16,514 nucleotides of DNA, from positions 1 to 16,514 of the forward strand of contig JAEDMC010000050.1 in NCBI GenBank assembly GCA_016303225.1, written 5' to 3'. Shown piece after piece: positions 15,781-16,514 of this stretch. The notes under the pieces were generated by a model. The model had not been told where the DNA came from. It was given only the letters and a program-made list of their open reading frames with translations, and searched no databases. The DNA is from Kiritimatiellia bacterium. GTDB taxonomy: Bacteria > Verrucomicrobiota > Kiritimatiellia > RFP12 > UBA1067. The first letter of the stretch is position 1, and the number at the start of each line of letters is the position of its first letter. Made by a program: the position numbers and the translations under genes.

Positions 15781-16037
15781 GGAATAGAGCGGGCGTGCCT
15801 CCCCTCACCCGTGCTCTCATGCGAGGCCGACCAAAGCCATTGGCGAAAACATGGATGCAAGAAGACACGCCCGGCTGATTGGTCAGCCATAGCGTATCCC
15901 CTCGCAGGACATGTTCGTTCGCCTTGAAATTGGTCGTTTCGCATGAACGAGCAAGTCCGCGTGGTTACGCGTTCTTTATGTATCCCGCTTGGGGTGGCGG
16001 GAGCACCTTCGTGTCCGCCGCAGCCCTTTCGCAAGAT
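15781..16037 (-). ncRNA. Highly structured leader RNA of the restriction operon (family unknown)
   Basis: About 260 nt between the promoter and the start-codon hairpin carry five stems in transcript order. These are TCCCGC/GCGGGA (16002-15983, loop CACCCCAA), CGCGT/ACGCG (15971-15958, loop AACC), TCGTT/AACGA (15950-15934), GGCTGA/TCAGCC (15888-15873, loop CCAA) and CGGGCGTGTC/GGCACGCCCG (15873-15864 with 15799-15790, one G-U pair, the shared G15873 usable in only one stem). CACCC in the first loop can pair with GGGTG inside the last stem, a possible pseudoknot. No reading frame here looks like protein. It could be a cis-regulatory RNA or a separate small RNA that works with the operon. I match it to no known family. 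Confidence 0.5.
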
Positions 16038-16043
16038 GAGTGT

Positions 16044-16052
16044 ATTATAGCA
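16044..16052 (-). promoter_or_regulatory. Extended -10 promoter of the restriction operon
   Basis: The minus strand reads TGCTATAAT, a perfect TATAAT with the TGn extension; no good -35 lies 17 nt upstream. Start point expected near 16037, giving a leader of about 280 nt to the helicase ATG. Confidence 0.65.
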
Positions 16053-16118
16053 AAAACCGCCGCAGATGGCGCGGCGTATTTGACATGTTGCCGCGACCGG
16101 CACATTTCACCCGCCGCC

Positions 16119-16158
16119 ATTTCGCGCACATTCGCCCGATTCGCGCCAATTCGCGTTG
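16119..16158. repeat. Four tandem ATTCGCGCC-like units of about 10 bp
   Basis: Units begin at 16119 (ATTTCGCGCAC), 16130 (ATTCGCCCG), 16139 (ATTCGCGCCA) and 16149 (ATTCGCGTTG). The spacing of 9-11 bp places them on one face of the helix, 70-110 bp upstream of the restriction operon's -10. Confidence 0.4.
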
Positions 16159-16360
16159 CGAGGCCGCGCTGCAAATGCTGGTCAGAACTGGCAGAGAGTG
16201 TCGGACACCCTTTGCCAAAAGTGCTGGAATTGCATACGCTGACACGTATCCACCGCCCTTTCGCAAATCCCCTACCGCCCATTCCCCCGCCACCTGTGAT
16301 CCGTCCCATCGAATAGAACATCAAGGCATTGGCGTCATCGGCTTCCCCGTTGTCCCTAAA

Positions 16361-16377
16361 TGACATCGCAAATGTCA
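16361..16377. repeat. TGACAT-ATGTCA inverted repeat
   Basis: TGACAT (16361-16366), 5-nt spacer, ATGTCA (16372-16377). TTGTCCC lies immediately upstream (16350-16356). The words AAATGTCA and GGGACAA also occur in the divergent operator near 5293-5325. Confidence 0.35.
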
Positions 16378-16399
16378 ATGACCGCATCAAAATACACGC

Positions 16400-16439
16400 T
16401 TATCCCGGATTTTCAGGGATAATTTATCCCGGATTTTCA
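16400..16439. repeat. Direct and inverted TTATCCC/GGGATAA repeat cluster
   Basis: TTATCCCGGATTTTCA occurs twice (16400-16415 and 16424-16439), a 24-bp period. Between them GGGATAA (16416-16422) makes a 7-bp inverted repeat with each TTATCCC; with the second copy it forms GGGATAA-T-TTATCCC. The cluster could be an operator or part of a genome-wide interspersed repeat. Confidence 0.6.
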
Positions 16440-16446
16440 CGAGACC

Positions 16447-16478
16447 CCCGAAAACATTGGGCGAAAAACATTTTCGGG
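16447..16478. repeat. 8-bp inverted repeat CCCGAAAA/TTTTCGGG
   Basis: Perfect arms at 16447-16454 and 16471-16478 with a 16-nt loop. No T-run follows on either strand within the window, so a classical terminator is not supported. Confidence 0.4.
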
Positions 16479-16514
16479 CGGGTCCGAAACCGGTCGAGAC
16501 TTTCCGTCCGAACC

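Larger units (their letters stand above)
16053..16514. other. Non-coding region without a convincing gene
   Basis: Open frames exist on both strands, but their translations are low-complexity or rich in Gly, Arg and Ser with no ribosome site and no recognisable motif. The region contains the repeats listed separately and a 12-bp direct repeat GCCCTTTCGCAA at 16023-16034 and 16255-16266. Confidence 0.55.

Noticed and set aside
15965..16390. Minus-strand frame of 141 codons upstream of the restriction operon
   Set aside because: The translation is Gly/Arg/Ser-rich with no motif, crosses the promoter and the hairpin-rich leader, and has no ribosome site.
16447..16478. Rho-independent terminator
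   Set aside because: The inverted repeat has a 16-nt loop and no T-run after either arm.
1..16514. CRISPR array, tRNA or rRNA
   Set aside because: No regularly spaced repeat of 20-40 bp, no tRNA cloverleaf and no rRNA-like stretch was found on reading both strands.

Overview
This window is a bacterial defence island. It holds two intact modules, one decayed module, and very little intergenic DNA apart from the right end. Nearly all genes lie on the minus strand, so transcription runs right to left. The promoters are classical sigma-70 type (TTGACA/TATAAT), Shine-Dalgarno sites are strong, and conserved genes are about 55-60% G+C with AT-richer islands. That fits a Gram-negative-type bacterium. 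I cannot name the taxon; an anaerobe of the PVC group (Kiritimatiellota/Lentisphaerota) is only a guess.

Right half (16052 to 6628, minus strand): an expanded type III restriction-modification operon. A promoter with an extended -10 (16044-16052) is followed by a leader of about 280 nt rich in hairpins. The last hairpin covers the start region of the first gene. The genes are an SNF2/HepA-like helicase (12424-15759), a DUF4391 protein (11801-12427), a type III Mod methyltransferase (9741-11804) and a type III Res helicase-nuclease (6628-9744, GTG start). Consecutive genes overlap by exactly 4 bp, so they are probably translationally coupled. The middle of Mod, containing the target-recognition region, is far AT-richer than its flanks, as expected after exchange of the specificity domain.

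Middle (1904 to 6621): a AAA+ ATPase with a C-terminal helix-turn-helix (4182-5252) and a subtilisin-family protease (1904-4192) form a two-gene minus-strand operon. Transcribed away from it is a DUF3800 protein (5392-6621, plus strand) that ends 6 bp from the Res stop. The 139-bp gap holds two near-consensus divergent promoters. Two GGGACAAA direct repeats, spaced 20 bp, lie in and between them, which looks like one operator controlling both directions. ATPase, protease and the DUF3800 protein may be one co-regulated module; this is the best candidate here for a little-described system.

Left end (1 to 1810): a graveyard of a second type III-like cluster, all on the minus strand. It has a Mod fragment that starts in methylase motif I, an AAA_14/DUF4143 ATPase reduced to its two ends, and a DEAD/DEAH helicase in three pieces in different frames that runs off the window. 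A 41-codon ORF with a perfect AGGAGG site is joined out of frame to the Mod fragment.

The last 460 bp (16053-16514) show no convincing gene. They hold palindromic and direct repeats and a 10-bp-phased tandem repeat upstream of the restriction operon. No tRNA, rRNA, CRISPR array or insertion sequence was seen.
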